In this document: positions 10,270-19,017 of the stretch, one piece after another | Position numbering within the stretch: the stretch's first letter is position 1 | Layout of the letters: each line of letters begins with the position of its first letter | DNA from: Streptomyces sp. NBC_00704 | Lineage (GTDB): Bacteria; Actinomycetota; Actinomycetes; Streptomycetales; Streptomycetaceae | Direction: 5' to 3' | Length of the DNA: 64,000 nt | Assembly (NCBI RefSeq): GCF_036226605.1 | Contig: NZ_CP109000.1 | Span: forward strand, 7,436,501 to 7,500,500 | The notes under the pieces: generated by a model | The model's input: only the letters and a program-made list of their open reading frames with translations | What the model was told of the DNA's origin: nothing | The model's database searches: none | Position numbers and translations under genes: made by a program

Positions 10270-11499
10270 TCACAGCCGCAGGACGATCAGGGCGGTGTCG
10301 TCCGTGGTGCCGCTGGCGGGCAGCAGGTCGCCCAGAAGCGCGTCCGCCAGCGTCTCGGGAGCGCGGTGGCGGTGGTGGGCGAGGGATTCGGCGAGGCGGG
10401 CCAGACCCCTGTCGATGTCCTCGCCACGGCGCTCGATGAGGCCGTCGGTGTACAGGACCAGGGTGCTGCCCTCGACGAAGGCGAGCCGGGCCTGCGGCCG
10501 GGGCAGGTGCTCGGGACGGGCGGCCAGCGGGGGATCGGTCGCCCGGTCGAGGAACGTGACCGCGCCGTCGGGGCGCACCAGGGCGGGCGGCGGATGGCCC
10601 GCGCAGCTGTACGTGATGGTGCGGCTCTCGCGGTCGATGAACGTCGTCACGACGGTCGTCGCCTCGGCGCCCTCGACGAAGCGCGCGTACAGGCCGACGG
10701 CTTCCAGGGCCCGGGCCGGGCCGTCGGCCACGCGGCAGGCGGCGCTCAGGGCGCTGCGCAGCTGACCCATGACGCAGGCGGCCGCGAGACCGTGGCCCAC
10801 GACGTCGCCGACGGCGACCGCCAGGTTGTCGTCGGGCAGGTCGACCAGGTCGTACCAGTCGCCGCAGACGTTGAGCGCGCCGACGGCGGGTCTGTAGCGG
10901 ACGGCCGCCTCGTGCGGCCCGGTCGGACCGGGCGCGGGCAGCATCGCCGCCTGAAGCGCCAGGGCGACCTCCCGCTCACGGGCGTGCGCCCGGCGCAGGC
11001 GCTCGTTGACCTCCTGCAGTTCACGGGCCCGGGTGTACAGCTCGGCCTCCAGCACCCGGCCCCGGTCGCCGCGGTCGCGGCCGCCGCGGGCGTGGATGAG
11101 CTCGGTGACCTCCTCCACCCGGTGCACCACGAGCACCACCTGCCCGTCCGCGTCGTGGACGGGCGCGTTCACCGGGCTCCAGTAGTGCTCCTGCCATACG
11201 CCGGGCCGCAGGGGGTCCTCGATGTCGTAGCGCAGCAGTGCCATGGTGTCGCGCTCGCCGGTGTCGACCACGCGCAGCATCGACTCCCGGGTCTCCCGCA
11301 TGCCGGCCGCCGCCGGGTCGTTCGGGTTCTCGGGGAAGACGTCGAAGATGTAGCGGCCCAGCAGCTGCTCGCGGGTGCGCCCGGCCAGCCGCAGGAAGTC
11401 GTCGTTGGCGTCGGCGTACACCAGGTCCGGCGTCAGCAGCGCCACCATGCCGGGCAGGGCGTGGAAGACCGCCGCGTAGTCGATCTGCGGTTCCGTCAT
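10270..11499 (-). CDS. PAS domain - SpoIIE/RsbU-type PP2C protein phosphatase
   Basis: A 409-aa cytosolic phosphatase of the kind that dephosphorylates anti-anti-sigma factors. Residues about 5-135 are a PAS sensor (FHALPGMVALLTPDLVYADAN, LAGRTREQLLGRYIFDVFP, HYWSPVNAPVHDADG). A coiled linker (TRARELQEVNERLRRAHARE) leads to the PP2C domain with LNVCGDWYDLVDLP, VAVGDVVGHGLAAA, VLYTDGLIERR and the final TDDTALIVL aspartates that bind metal. The ATG at 11499 was chosen because family similarity begins there. It is 161 bp downstream of the response regulator gene and separated from it by an inverted repeat. Confidence 0.9.
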   Translation of the reverse strand: MTEPQIDYAAVFHALPGMVALLTPDLVYADANDDFLRLAGRTREQLLGRYIFDVFPENPNDPAAAGMRETRESMLRVVDTGERDTMALLRYDIEDPLRPGVWQEHYWSPVNAPVHDADGQVVLVVHRVEEVTELIHARGGRDRGDRGRVLEAELYTRARELQEVNERLRRAHAREREVALALQAAMLPAPGPTGPHEAAVRYRPAVGALNVCGDWYDLVDLPDDNLAVAVGDVVGHGLAAACVMGQLRSALSAACRVADGPARALEAVGLYARFVEGAEATTVVTTFIDRESRTITYSCAGHPPPALVRPDGAVTFLDRATDPPLAARPEHLPRPQARLAFVEGSTLVLYTDGLIERRGEDIDRGLARLAESLAHHRHRAPETLADALLGDLLPASGTTDDTALIVLRL

Positions 11500-11539
11500 G
11501 TCCTGCCCGCCTGCCTGGGTACCGAGCGACACTGTGCCT

Positions 11540-11560
11540 TTCCACCATAGAAGGGTGGAA
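11540..11560. promoter_or_regulatory. Inverted repeat TTCCACC-N7-GGTGGAA upstream of the PAS-PP2C gene
   Basis: Perfect 7-bp arms with a 7-bp spacer lie about 40 bp before the start of the phosphatase gene, in the gap after the response regulator. It could be an operator or a weak leader hairpin. No matching copy was noticed elsewhere in the window. Confidence 0.4.
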
Positions 11561-11660
11561 GTCGTCCTACCCGGATATGACGTGCTCGCGTCCCCGGAGC
11601 GCGCCGCCGGGGCGGCCCGCCGGGGGAGGGGGGAAGCGGGCACGCGCCCGGGGGCCCGCG

Positions 11661-12110
11661 TCAGGCGCCGGTGCGGGGCAGGCGTACGACCTGGACGAAG
11701 AAGTCGTCGATCTGGCGGACGGCGGCGATGAACTGGTCGAGGTCGACGGGCTTGGTGACGTAGGCGTTGGCGTGCAGGCGGTAGCTGCGCAGGATGTCCT
11801 CCTCGGCCGCCGAGGTGGTGAGGACGACGACGGGGATGTGCGAGAGGTCCGGGTCGGACTTGATCTTCTCCAGCACCTGGCGGCCGTCGTACTTGGGCAG
11901 GTTGAGGTCGAGGAGGATGAGGTCGGGCCGGGGCGCGTCCGTGTGGCCGGCGCGGCGGTAGAGGAAGTCGAGCGCCTCCTCGCCGTCGCGCACCACGTGC
12001 AGGGTGTTGCCGATCTTGTTGTCCTCGAACGCCTCGCGGGTCATCAGCTCGTCGCCGGGGTCGTCCTCGACGAGGAGGACGTCGACGGGGGTGGCGGAGG
12101 GGAGGGTCAT
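11661..12110 (-). CDS. Single-domain response regulator (Rcp1-like)
   Basis: A 149-aa stand-alone receiver domain with no output domain. The acidic pocket is VLLVEDDPGDE (residues 11-21), the phosphoacceptor is Asp68 in LILLDLNLPKYDG, the switch Thr/Ser is in VVVLTTSAAEED, and the conserved Lys is in AYVTKPVDLDQF. This form, with LRSYRLHANAYVTKPV, is the Rcp1/CheY-like class that pairs with phytochrome-type kinases. Its ATG lies one base after the stop of the histidine kinase gene, so the two are co-translated and presumably form a phosphorelay pair. Downstream targets could be the neighbouring phosphatases, by inference. Confidence 0.92.
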   Translation of the reverse strand: MTLPSATPVDVLLVEDDPGDELMTREAFEDNKIGNTLHVVRDGEEALDFLYRRAGHTDAPRPDLILLDLNLPKYDGRQVLEKIKSDPDLSHIPVVVLTTSAAEEDILRSYRLHANAYVTKPVDLDQFIAAVRQIDDFFVQVVRLPRTGA

Positions 12111-12111
12111 G

Positions 12112-13794
12112 TCAGGCCTTCTTCTCGGTGTGCGCGCCGGTGGCGGCGTCGGTGGCGGGCGCGGCCGTGGCGGGTGCGGCCGTCGGGGCGGTGGAGACGG
12201 GGAGGGTGAAGCAGAAGCGGGTGCCCTCGGTGTGGCCGGTGTCGAGCCAGATCCTGCCGCCGTGGTACTCGACGATCTTCTTGCACAGGGCCAGGCCGAT
12301 GCCGGTGCCTCCGTAGGCGTCCCGGCTGTGCAGCCGCTGGAAGATGACGAAGACCTTCTCCGCGAACTGGGCCGGGACGCCGATGCCGTTGTCGGTGACG
12401 GACAGCCGCCAGGTGTCCGGGGCCTCCGGGTCCGGCCCGCTGGTGACGCGCACCTCGGGCGTGCGGTCCGGGTGACGGAACTTGAGCGCGTTGCCGACGA
12501 GGTTCTGCCACAGCATGGTGAACAGCGTCGGGTCGCCGACGACCTCGGGCAGGTGCTCCGGCCGGTCGACGCGGGCGCCGGACTCCTCGACGGCCGTCGT
12601 GAGGTTCGTCAGCGCCTTGTCGAGGGTCTGGCCGAGGGCGACCGGCAACTGGGCGTCGTTGACGCGCCCGACCCGGGAGAAGGTGAGCAGGTCGTTGATG
12701 AGGACCTGCATGCGTTTGGCGCCGTCGACGGCGAAGTCGACGTACTGAAGCCCCCGCTCGTCGAGCTTGTCGCCGTACCGCTTCTCCAGGAGCTGGCAGA
12801 AGGAGGCGACCTTGCGCAGCGGTTCCTGGAGGTCGTGCGAGGCGACATAGGCGAACTGCTCCAACTCCGCGTTGGAGCGCCGCAGTTCGACGGCCTGCGC
12901 GTCCAGGTCGGCGGCCTGGCGGGTGAGCGCGTCCCGCTGCCCGCGGGAGGCTTCCAGCTCGGCCACGATCTGCTGGCGCATGCCCTCCACGTCCGCGGCC
13001 ACCGCGGCCAGGTCGGCCGGCCCGTCCGCGCTGATGACATGGTCGAAGTCGCCGTCGGCCACCTGCCGGGACGCCCGGCGCAGCGCCTCCAGCGGCCGGG
13101 TCACGAGGATGCGGACGAGTACGGCCAGGGTCAGCCCCGTCAGCAGGAACACGGCCACCATCGCGCCCAGGACCGCGTTGCGCACCTTGCGCTCGTGCGC
13201 CAGCCTGGCCCGGCCGTCGCGGACGGCCCGCGCCAGGTCCGCGTTCTGCTTCGTCCACAGCGCGCGCAGGTGGTCGAAGGACTCCTTGCCGCGGTCCGCG
13301 GCGGGCTGGTCGACCGGTCGGGGCCGGCCGGGGACGATCGAGGCGGCGAGCGGTTCGGCGTAGTCGCTCCGCCAGTCGGCCGCGCCCTGCTCGACCGCCT
13401 CCAGGTCGGCGAGGAGCGCGGGCCGGCCGACGACGAGGGCGCGCAGCCGGGCGGCCGCCCCCGTCTCGTCGTGCTTGCCCCTGATGTACGGCTCCAGGAA
13501 CTGCCGGTCGGCCGCGCTCGCGTACCCGCGGACCCCGCTCTCCTGGTTGACCAGCGCCGCCTGGAGGCGGTAGGCCTCGGTCTGGGCCGGCTGGACGCGC
13601 TGGAGGAGCTGGTCGCTCACCTGCGCCGTCCGGTCCAGCATGTTCGCGCCCACCACCGTGCCGACCACCACGACCAGCATCATCAGCGCCAGGACCAGGT
13701 AGAACCAGCTCTGCACGGTGAGCCTGCGCCCCGTCCAGGTCCTCGTCCCCGCCGTCACGTGCGCCGTCCTTCGTTCCGCCACCGTTCGCCCCAC
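12112..13794 (-). CDS. Membrane sensor histidine kinase with CHASE3-like domain, HAMP and HisKA/HATPase
   Basis: A 560-aa kinase. TM1 is at about residues 31-53 (FYLVLALMMLVVVVGTVV) and TM2 at about 207-230. Between them lies a helical extracellular CHASE3-type sensor (QTEAYRLQAALVNQESGVRGY). A HAMP segment follows (VTRPLEALRRASRQVADGD), then a coiled coil. The phosphoacceptor motif FAYVASHDLQEPLRKV has its His near 321, and the ATPase boxes are LVGNALKFRH, VTDNGIGVP and YGGTGIGLALCKKIVE. The GTG start at 13794 places it 4 bp from the end of the receiver-PP2C gene. The tail is Ala/Thr-rich. The order receiver-PP2C, kinase, response regulator suggests one signalling operon; the signal is unknown. 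Confidence 0.92.
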   Translation of the reverse strand: MGRTVAERRTAHVTAGTRTWTGRRLTVQSWFYLVLALMMLVVVVGTVVGANMLDRTAQVSDQLLQRVQPAQTEAYRLQAALVNQESGVRGYASAADRQFLEPYIRGKHDETGAAARLRALVVGRPALLADLEAVEQGAADWRSDYAEPLAASIVPGRPRPVDQPAADRGKESFDHLRALWTKQNADLARAVRDGRARLAHERKVRNAVLGAMVAVFLLTGLTLAVLVRILVTRPLEALRRASRQVADGDFDHVISADGPADLAAVAADVEGMRQQIVAELEASRGQRDALTRQAADLDAQAVELRRSNAELEQFAYVASHDLQEPLRKVASFCQLLEKRYGDKLDERGLQYVDFAVDGAKRMQVLINDLLTFSRVGRVNDAQLPVALGQTLDKALTNLTTAVEESGARVDRPEHLPEVVGDPTLFTMLWQNLVGNALKFRHPDRTPEVRVTSGPDPEAPDTWRLSVTDNGIGVPAQFAEKVFVIFQRLHSRDAYGGTGIGLALCKKIVEYHGGRIWLDTGHTEGTRFCFTLPVSTAPTAAPATAAPATDAATGAHTEKKA

Positions 13795-13798
13795 TCGT

Positions 13799-15022
13799 TC
13801 AGTTCCAGCTCAGGTGGACCAGCGCCACGTCGTCGTCCAGGCCGCCCTGCGATTCCGCCAGGGCCCCGACCCGCTCGATCAGCCGGTCCACGAACGGCTC
13901 CGGCGCCAGTGCCGCGCCCTCCCGGGCCAGGGCCAGCAGTCCGTCCTCGCCGAGCCGCTCGGCTCCGCGGCCCACGTGCCCCTCGAAGAGGCCGTCCGTG
14001 AACAGCACCACGCCCGCGCCCGCGGGCACCTCCACCTCCGCCACCGGCCGGCGCGCTCCGCCGGGTACGACGCCCAGCGCCGGACCGCCGGGCGGCTCCA
14101 CCCACTCGGTCCCGCGGCCGGTGCGCAGCAGCAGTCCGTGGTGGCCCGCCCGCACCAGCCGGGCGCGCTGCTGTCCCGGCGTCGCGGTGAGGCTGACGAG
14201 CGTGGCGAAGACGTCGCTGCGGGCGCGCTCCGCCAGCAGGATCTCCTCCAGCCGTTCCACCTGCTCGGCGCCCGTGACGCCGCAGAACACCAGGGTGCGC
14301 CAGGCGATGCGCAGTGCGACGCCGAGGGCGGCCTCGTCCGGACCGTGCCCGGAGACGTCGCCGACCAGCGCGTGCAGGGTGCCGTCGGGGCTCTGCACGA
14401 TGTCGTAGAAGTCGCCGCCGAGCAGCGCCTGCGCCCGTCCGGGCAGATACCGGGCGACGACGTCGACGTCGTCGCCGCGCAGCAGGGGGCGGGGCAGCAG
14501 CCCGCGCTCCAGGCGGGCGTTCTCCTGCGCCTGCATCCGGCTGGCCTGCAACGCGACGGCGGCCTGTTCGCCGTGCTTGCGCTGGATGGCGTAGCGCACG
14601 GCCCGCCCGAACAGCTCGGGCTCCACCCGCCCCTTGACCAGGTAGTCCTGCGCGCCGCCCGCGACCGCCGCCAGCCCGGTCAGTTCCTCGGCCAGTCCGG
14701 TGAGCACCACGATGGCCACCTGGTCGCCGTGCGCCTTGACGCGGGACACGGCCTCCAGGCCCTGGGCGTCAGGCAGGTGCAGGTCGAGCAGCACGCAGTC
14801 GGGCGTCTCGGCCGCGAGCGCCTCGACGGCCTCCGCCATCGAGCGCACCCAGCGCAGCCGCATCTTCAGCGCGCTGTCGGCGACCAGCTCCTCCACCAGC
14901 AGGGCGTCGCCCGGATCGTCCTCGACCAGGAGGACGGACGGCTCCCACCACTCCCACTCGGCGACGCCGTCCCACCGCGCGTCCGACGGCAGCTCCGCGT
15001 CCCCGGCTCGCGACGACATCAT
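13799..15022 (-). CDS. Response-regulator receiver fused to SpoIIE/RsbU-type PP2C phosphatase
   Basis: A 407-aa protein. Residues about 28-145 are a receiver domain (VLLVEDDPGDALL; phosphoacceptor Asp80 in DCVLLDLHLPDAQG; Lys in DYLVKGRVEP). A helical linker (AALQASRMQAQENARLERG) couples it to a PP2C domain with LLGGDFYDIVQ, LVGDVSGHGPDEAAL, LFTDGLFEGH and LDDDVALVHL. This is the RssB/RsbU-like design in which phosphorylation of the receiver switches phosphatase output towards anti-anti-sigma factors. The ATG at 15022 has GGAAGGG upstream; an ATG immediately after it (15019) is nearly as good, and one at 15043 lacks a ribosome site. It leads the kinase/regulator operon. Confidence 0.9.
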   Translation of the reverse strand: MMSSRAGDAELPSDARWDGVAEWEWWEPSVLLVEDDPGDALLVEELVADSALKMRLRWVRSMAEAVEALAAETPDCVLLDLHLPDAQGLEAVSRVKAHGDQVAIVVLTGLAEELTGLAAVAGGAQDYLVKGRVEPELFGRAVRYAIQRKHGEQAAVALQASRMQAQENARLERGLLPRPLLRGDDVDVVARYLPGRAQALLGGDFYDIVQSPDGTLHALVGDVSGHGPDEAALGVALRIAWRTLVFCGVTGAEQVERLEEILLAERARSDVFATLVSLTATPGQQRARLVRAGHHGLLLRTGRGTEWVEPPGGPALGVVPGGARRPVAEVEVPAGAGVVLFTDGLFEGHVGRGAERLGEDGLLALAREGAALAPEPFVDRLIERVGALAESQGGLDDDVALVHLSWN

Positions 15023-15066
15023 GGCCTCGCCCTTCCCACCCATACGCGCCGCATTTCCCCACGATA

Positions 15067-15080
15067 TTGTCGGACGACAA
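15067..15080. promoter_or_regulatory. Inverted repeat TTGTCG-GA-CGACAA before the signalling operon
   Basis: Two perfect 6-bp arms flank a 2-bp centre, about 45 bp upstream of the start of the receiver-PP2C gene, in an AT-richer patch of an otherwise GC-rich gap. The remaining bases of this gap (15081-15298) show no gene. Position and symmetry suggest an operator; the binding protein is unknown. Confidence 0.4.
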
Positions 15081-15298
15081 CAGTCGAGAGGATACCCGTA
15101 CGGGTGAGGCCGCCCGCCGCGGGCGCACGGGTCCGTCGCGGCCCGGGGCGACCGCGGCGCCGGGGCGGGCAACCGCCCTGCCCCACAGGGTAGTTCGCGG
15201 CGGACGGATCCGTGCCCGGCGGGGCGTCGGCGACCGGATCGGGCCGCGGTCGCGGCTGCCGGTTCGGTCGCGGCCGCGACCTCGCTGCGGCGTGCGGG

Positions 15299-16654
15299 TC
15301 AGGGGCGTCCGCGCGCGACCGCGGCCCGCCGCGCCAGGGAGTCGAGGACGACCGCGACGTACAGCACCCCGCCCGTGACGATGAACTGGATGGGCGACTC
15401 GACGCCCAGCAGCGCCATGCCCGAGGCGATCGACTGGATGACCAGCACCCCCAGCAGCGCGGACCAGGGCGAGCCGCGCCCGCCGAACAGGCTCGTGCCG
15501 CCGATGACGGCGGCGGCGACCGCGTTGATCAGCAGCATCCCGGAGCCCGGGGCCTGGCTCGCCGAGGTGAGCCGCGAGGCCACGAACAGGCCGCCGACCG
15601 CCGCCAGGGTCCCCGACGTCATGAACACCGCGATCCGTACGCGGGTCACGTCGACACCCGCCCGCCGCGCCGCCTCGACGCCGCTGCCGAGCGCCAGGAC
15701 CCGCCGGCCGTAGGGCGTGCGGCGCAGGAAGAGGTCCGAGGCGACGATCACCGCGAGGAAGAGCAGCAGCGCCAGCGGCACGCCCTCGAACCGCGCGAGG
15801 ACGACGACGGCGGTGAACGAGGCCACGGCCAGGAGCGCGGTGCGCACCCACACGCGGCTCGCGGGCCCGCACGGCATCCCGGCCGCCGCGCGCCGCCCGC
15901 GGTCGCGGAGGGAGACGAGCAGGTACGCGAGCGTGGCCAGCGCGGCGACACCGTATCCGGCGACGGCGGCGTCGAAGTACCGGCTGGTCAGCGTGGCCAC
16001 CAGCCCGGTCTCACTGAAGTTGACGGACGTCTCCGTCCCCAGCAGGTAGAGCATCACGCCGTTCCAGGCCAGCAGGCCGGCCAGGGTGACGACGAACGCC
16101 GGCACGCCGATCTTGGCGAACGAGAACCCGTGGAGGGCCCCGGCGGCCGCGCCGCAGGCCACCGCGACGAGCACGGCGAGCCACTCGGGCATCCCGAGGT
16201 TCACGTTCAGCGACGCGAACACCGCGCCCGCGAGGCCGGCGAGCGAGCCCACCGACAGGTCGATCTCGCCGATCAGCAGCACGAAGACGATGCCGACGGC
16301 GATGATGCCGGTCCCCACGATGTCCACGCTGAGGACGGAGAGGTTGCGCGGCGACAGGAAGTTGTGGTTGAGGCCCTGGAAGACCGCCCAGGTGACCGCC
16401 AGGGCGAGCAGGACGGGAACGGGGCCGAGTTCGCCTTCGAGCAGTCTGCGCCCCGCCGTCCGGGCGTGCTCCCCGATCCGCCCGCCGGGCCCCGGCGGCC
16501 CCTCGGCCGATGGCGGACCGGACGGTGCGGTCTCGGCTTGCGGACCGCCGGGCCGTCCGGAGCCGGGCCGTCCGGAGCCGGGCCGGCCGGACACGGCGGA
16601 CGCCGGGTCGGCGGTGTGCCTGCGGGGGCGCCGCGCCCACCCCGCGCCCCTCAC
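15299..16654 (-). CDS. Sugar ABC transporter permease (FrcC/XylH/RbsC type)
   Basis: A 451-aa integral membrane protein of the BPD_transp_2 class. Hallmarks are IGEIDLSVGSLAGLAGAVFA, GAAAGALHGFSFAKIGVPAFVVTLAG and VFMTSGTLAAVGGLFVASRL, then VIGGTSLFGGRGS. At least ten hydrophobic segments are visible. The GTG at 16654 overlaps the TGA of the ATPase gene (GTGA), which fixes the start. The first 65 residues are an unusual cytoplasmic extension rich in Gly, Pro and Arg with a repeated RPGSG unit, absent from most family members. It is the third gene of the importer operon (binding protein, ATPase, permease). The likely cargo is a pentose or hexose, not resolved. Confidence 0.9.
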   Translation of the reverse strand: MRGAGWARRPRRHTADPASAVSGRPGSGRPGSGRPGGPQAETAPSGPPSAEGPPGPGGRIGEHARTAGRRLLEGELGPVPVLLALAVTWAVFQGLNHNFLSPRNLSVLSVDIVGTGIIAVGIVFVLLIGEIDLSVGSLAGLAGAVFASLNVNLGMPEWLAVLVAVACGAAAGALHGFSFAKIGVPAFVVTLAGLLAWNGVMLYLLGTETSVNFSETGLVATLTSRYFDAAVAGYGVAALATLAYLLVSLRDRGRRAAAGMPCGPASRVWVRTALLAVASFTAVVVLARFEGVPLALLLFLAVIVASDLFLRRTPYGRRVLALGSGVEAARRAGVDVTRVRIAVFMTSGTLAAVGGLFVASRLTSASQAPGSGMLLINAVAAAVIGGTSLFGGRGSPWSALLGVLVIQSIASGMALLGVESPIQFIVTGGVLYVAVVLDSLARRAAVARGRP

Positions 16655-17430
16655 GGCCAGGTCTCTTCCGGATGGGTGCCGCGCTGGGCGACGGAGTTGT
16701 CCGCCGCGCCGGTGATGGAGGAGATGATCTGTTCCTGGGAGGTCGTGTTCACGTCGAAGAGACCGTTGTTGCGGCCCAGCCGCAGGACGGCGACCCGGTC
16801 GGCGACGGCCTTGATGTCGCCCATGTTGTGGCTGATGAGGAGGACCCCGAGGCCCTGGTCGCGCAGGGCCTCGATGAGGTCGAGGAGCTGGCTGGTCTGC
16901 TCGACGCCGAGGGAGGCGGTGGGTTCGTCGAGGAGCAGCAGCCGGGGCTCGCCGAGCAGCGAGCGGGTGATCGCGACGACCTGTCGCTGGCCGCCGGACA
17001 GGGAGGCCACCGGAACCCGCACGTCGGGGATGCGGATGGACAGGGTGTGCAGCAGTTCGCGGGTGCGGCGCTCCATCTCCACCTCGTCCAGCACGCCGAA
17101 CCGGTGGATCTCCCGGCCGAGGAAGAGGTTGCCGACGACGTCCAGGTTGTCGCACATCGCGAGGTCCTGGTAGACGGTGGCGATGCCGAGGACATGGGCG
17201 TCCTGGGGGCGTCTGATCTGGGCGGTCCTGCCCTGCCACTCGATGATCCCCCGGTCGGCGGGGCCGACCCCCGAGATCACCTTGACCAGAGTGGACTTGC
17301 CCGCGGCGTTGTCGCCCATCAGGGCGACCACCTCGCCGCCGCTGACCTCCAGCTCGACGTCGACCAGCGCCTGGACGGCGGCGAACCGCTTGGACACGCC
17401 GCGCAGCCTCAGCAGGGGCGGAGCCGGCAC
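16651..17430 (-). CDS. Sugar ABC transporter ATP-binding protein (single ABC domain, FrcA-like)
   Basis: A 259-aa ATPase with one nucleotide-binding domain. Walker A is GDNAAGKST (residues 39-47), the Q-loop is ATVYQDLAMC, the ABC signature is LSGGQRQVV, Walker B is LLLLDEPTASLG, and the switch His is in LLISHNMGDIKAVAD. The A in place of G in Walker A (NAAGKS rather than NGAGKS) is common in the FrcA/XylG sugar class. Most RbsA-type proteins carry two such domains, so this is the short version. GAAGGAGG lies just upstream of the GTG start, and 34 bp separate it from the binding-protein gene. Confidence 0.93.
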   Translation of the reverse strand: MPAPPLLRLRGVSKRFAAVQALVDVELEVSGGEVVALMGDNAAGKSTLVKVISGVGPADRGIIEWQGRTAQIRRPQDAHVLGIATVYQDLAMCDNLDVVGNLFLGREIHRFGVLDEVEMERRTRELLHTLSIRIPDVRVPVASLSGGQRQVVAITRSLLGEPRLLLLDEPTASLGVEQTSQLLDLIEALRDQGLGVLLISHNMGDIKAVADRVAVLRLGRNNGLFDVNTTSQEQIISSITGAADNSVAQRGTHPEETWP

Positions 17431-17464
17431 GGGACCACCTCCTTCCTCTCTCCGGGCGTCCCGT

Positions 17465-18583
17465 TCACGGAGTGAGTCCGGCCCTGGCGCACGCGGACCG
17501 CAGGTTCGGGGGGCAGATCTGAGCGATGGTGTACATACCGTCCTTCACCAGAGTGTCCTTGATGTCACCGGCCGTCACCGGGACCGGCGGGAGCAGGACG
17601 GCGGGGATGTCCTTGACGGAGGCGTTGTCGACGGTCCCGGTGGCGATGGAGTCCACCGGCTCGCCGCGCCCCAGGGCGACGGCCATCCGCACGGCGGCGT
17701 CCGTCGCCGACCTGTAGGGCTTGTAGACGGTCATGTACTGGTCGCCCGCGACGATGCGCCGCACGGCGGCGAGGTCGGCGTCCTGCCCGGTGACCGGGGG
17801 CAGCGGTTCGACCTGGGTGGCGTGCAGCGCGGAGATCACGGCGCCGGCGAGACTGTCGTTGGCGGCCAGGACCCCGTCGATGCGGTCCGCGCCCAGGGCG
17901 GCGACGGCGGCCCGCATGTCGGCGAAGGCGTTCTCCGGCCGCCAGCCGACGGTGTCGTAGGACTTGCCGATCCGCACCTTGCCCGAGAGGACGGAGAGCG
18001 CCCCGCGTTCGAACCAGCCGGCGTTGGGGTCGGTCGTGGCGCCGTTCATCATGACGATCTGGCCGCCGTGGGCCTTCGCGCCCATCGCCCTGAGCAGCGC
18101 GGTCCCCTGCAGTTCGCCGACCTTCGCGCCGTCGAAGGTGACGTACCCGGAGATCGGGCCCTGCGCGAGCCGGTCGTAGGCCACGACCGGGATCCCGGCC
18201 CGGTGGGCGGCCTCCACCGACGGGCGCAGCAGCTGCGGGTCGACGGCCGCGACGATCAGGACGTCCACCCCTCTGGTGATCATGGATTCGAGCTGCTGCC
18301 GCTGCACGGCCGGATCGGGGGTGGCGGCCACGACCGTCGGGCAGTCCGGGCACAGCTGCCTGACCTTCTTCTCGATGAGGGGCTTGTCGAACTGGCCGAA
18401 GCGGGAGGCGCCGCCCCCGGGGAGCAGCAGGCCGACGGTGGGACGGTCACCGCCCCCGCCGCCGTCCGAGCCGCCCGTGGTGCACGCCCCGGCCAGGGTC
18501 AGGGCGGCGGCGATCGCCACGGCCGTGAGCGCACGGGCGCGGAACCTGCCCTTCACGGCCGGTAGGCCGACACCGAGACCCAT
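17465..18583 (-). CDS. Sugar ABC transporter substrate-binding lipoprotein
   Basis: A 372-aa exported lipoprotein. A basic N-region and hydrophobic core end in the lipobox LTLAGAC with acylated Cys34, followed by a Gly/Asp-rich tether. The body is a periplasmic-binding-protein-like type 1 fold (RPTVGLLLPGGG, VDVLIVAAVDPQLL, AGIPVVAYDRLAQG, VTFDGAKVGELQGTAL), the class that serves xylose, ribose and related sugars. The ATG at 18583 has GAGGAAG 7 nt upstream. Family members with the DG..VGELQGTALLRAM pattern resemble XylF. It captures ligand outside the membrane for the adjacent permease and ATPase. Confidence 0.92.
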   Translation of the reverse strand: MGLGVGLPAVKGRFRARALTAVAIAAALTLAGACTTGGSDGGGGGDRPTVGLLLPGGGASRFGQFDKPLIEKKVRQLCPDCPTVVAATPDPAVQRQQLESMITRGVDVLIVAAVDPQLLRPSVEAAHRAGIPVVAYDRLAQGPISGYVTFDGAKVGELQGTALLRAMGAKAHGGQIVMMNGATTDPNAGWFERGALSVLSGKVRIGKSYDTVGWRPENAFADMRAAVAALGADRIDGVLAANDSLAGAVISALHATQVEPLPPVTGQDADLAAVRRIVAGDQYMTVYKPYRSATDAAVRMAVALGRGEPVDSIATGTVDNASVKDIPAVLLPPVPVTAGDIKDTLVKDGMYTIAQICPPNLRSACARAGLTP

Positions 18584-18940
18584 CGTCGCTTCCTCAGGAA
18601 TGGGGAATTGTCCGGTTCTCTCATGAAATGAGTATCCGCTGCCAAGCGTAGCCAAGCCCCCGTTGCGGTTCCGTCCGGGGCGGTGCGCCCGGTGCTTCGC
18701 CCCGCTCCCCGTCTCCGGCGGGCGGGGCTTCTCGAGGCCGGCGATCCAGCCGGACGGGGCCGAGAAGGGGCATGGGCGGCGGCGTGCGGATCGTGCGGAG
18801 TGCGCCGGCCGCCCCTTCCGGCCGCCCGCCAGGGCTTTCCGGCGCGCTGCCCGTACCGCCTGTTCCCGCAGGTGGCGCGGGCGTTTCGGGCCGCGCCCGG
18901 CCGGGCCCGGGAAAGCCCGTGAAGCAGGGTGTTGCACGCC
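18584..18940. other. Intergenic region between the sugar importer and the Rieske operon
   Basis: About 360 bp with no convincing gene. Near the importer an inverted repeat CTCAT-GAA-ATGAG (18620-18632) lies about 40 bp before the binding-protein start and could be its operator. The rest is GC-rich; short open frames here lack family similarity or a ribosome site. Confidence 0.45.
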
Positions 18941-18989
18941 TTGACAAGGGTTCTGGGACGCCCTCAGACTGGCGTTGCGCTTACCGCAA
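18941..18989 (+). promoter_or_regulatory. Promoter and TTGCG-N5-CGCAA operator of the Rieske ferredoxin operon
   Basis: A consensus -35 TTGACA (18941-18946) is followed after 18 bp by CAGACT (18965-18970), predicting a transcript start near 18977. The inverted repeat TTGCG-CTTAC-CGCAA (18975-18989) sits on that start point, the place where a repressor would block initiation. The same repeat with another spacer precedes the GMC gene at 22700, and an IclR gene lies between the two operons. Confidence 0.65.
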
Positions 18990-19017
18990 TCCGTTTCGCT
19001 ATACGCACCGAGGTGTC

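Noticed and set aside
18772..19017. Longer start for the Rieske ferredoxin
   Set aside because: The frame is open upstream, but it would run through the predicted promoter and operator and lacks a ribosome site; ferredoxin similarity begins at 19018.
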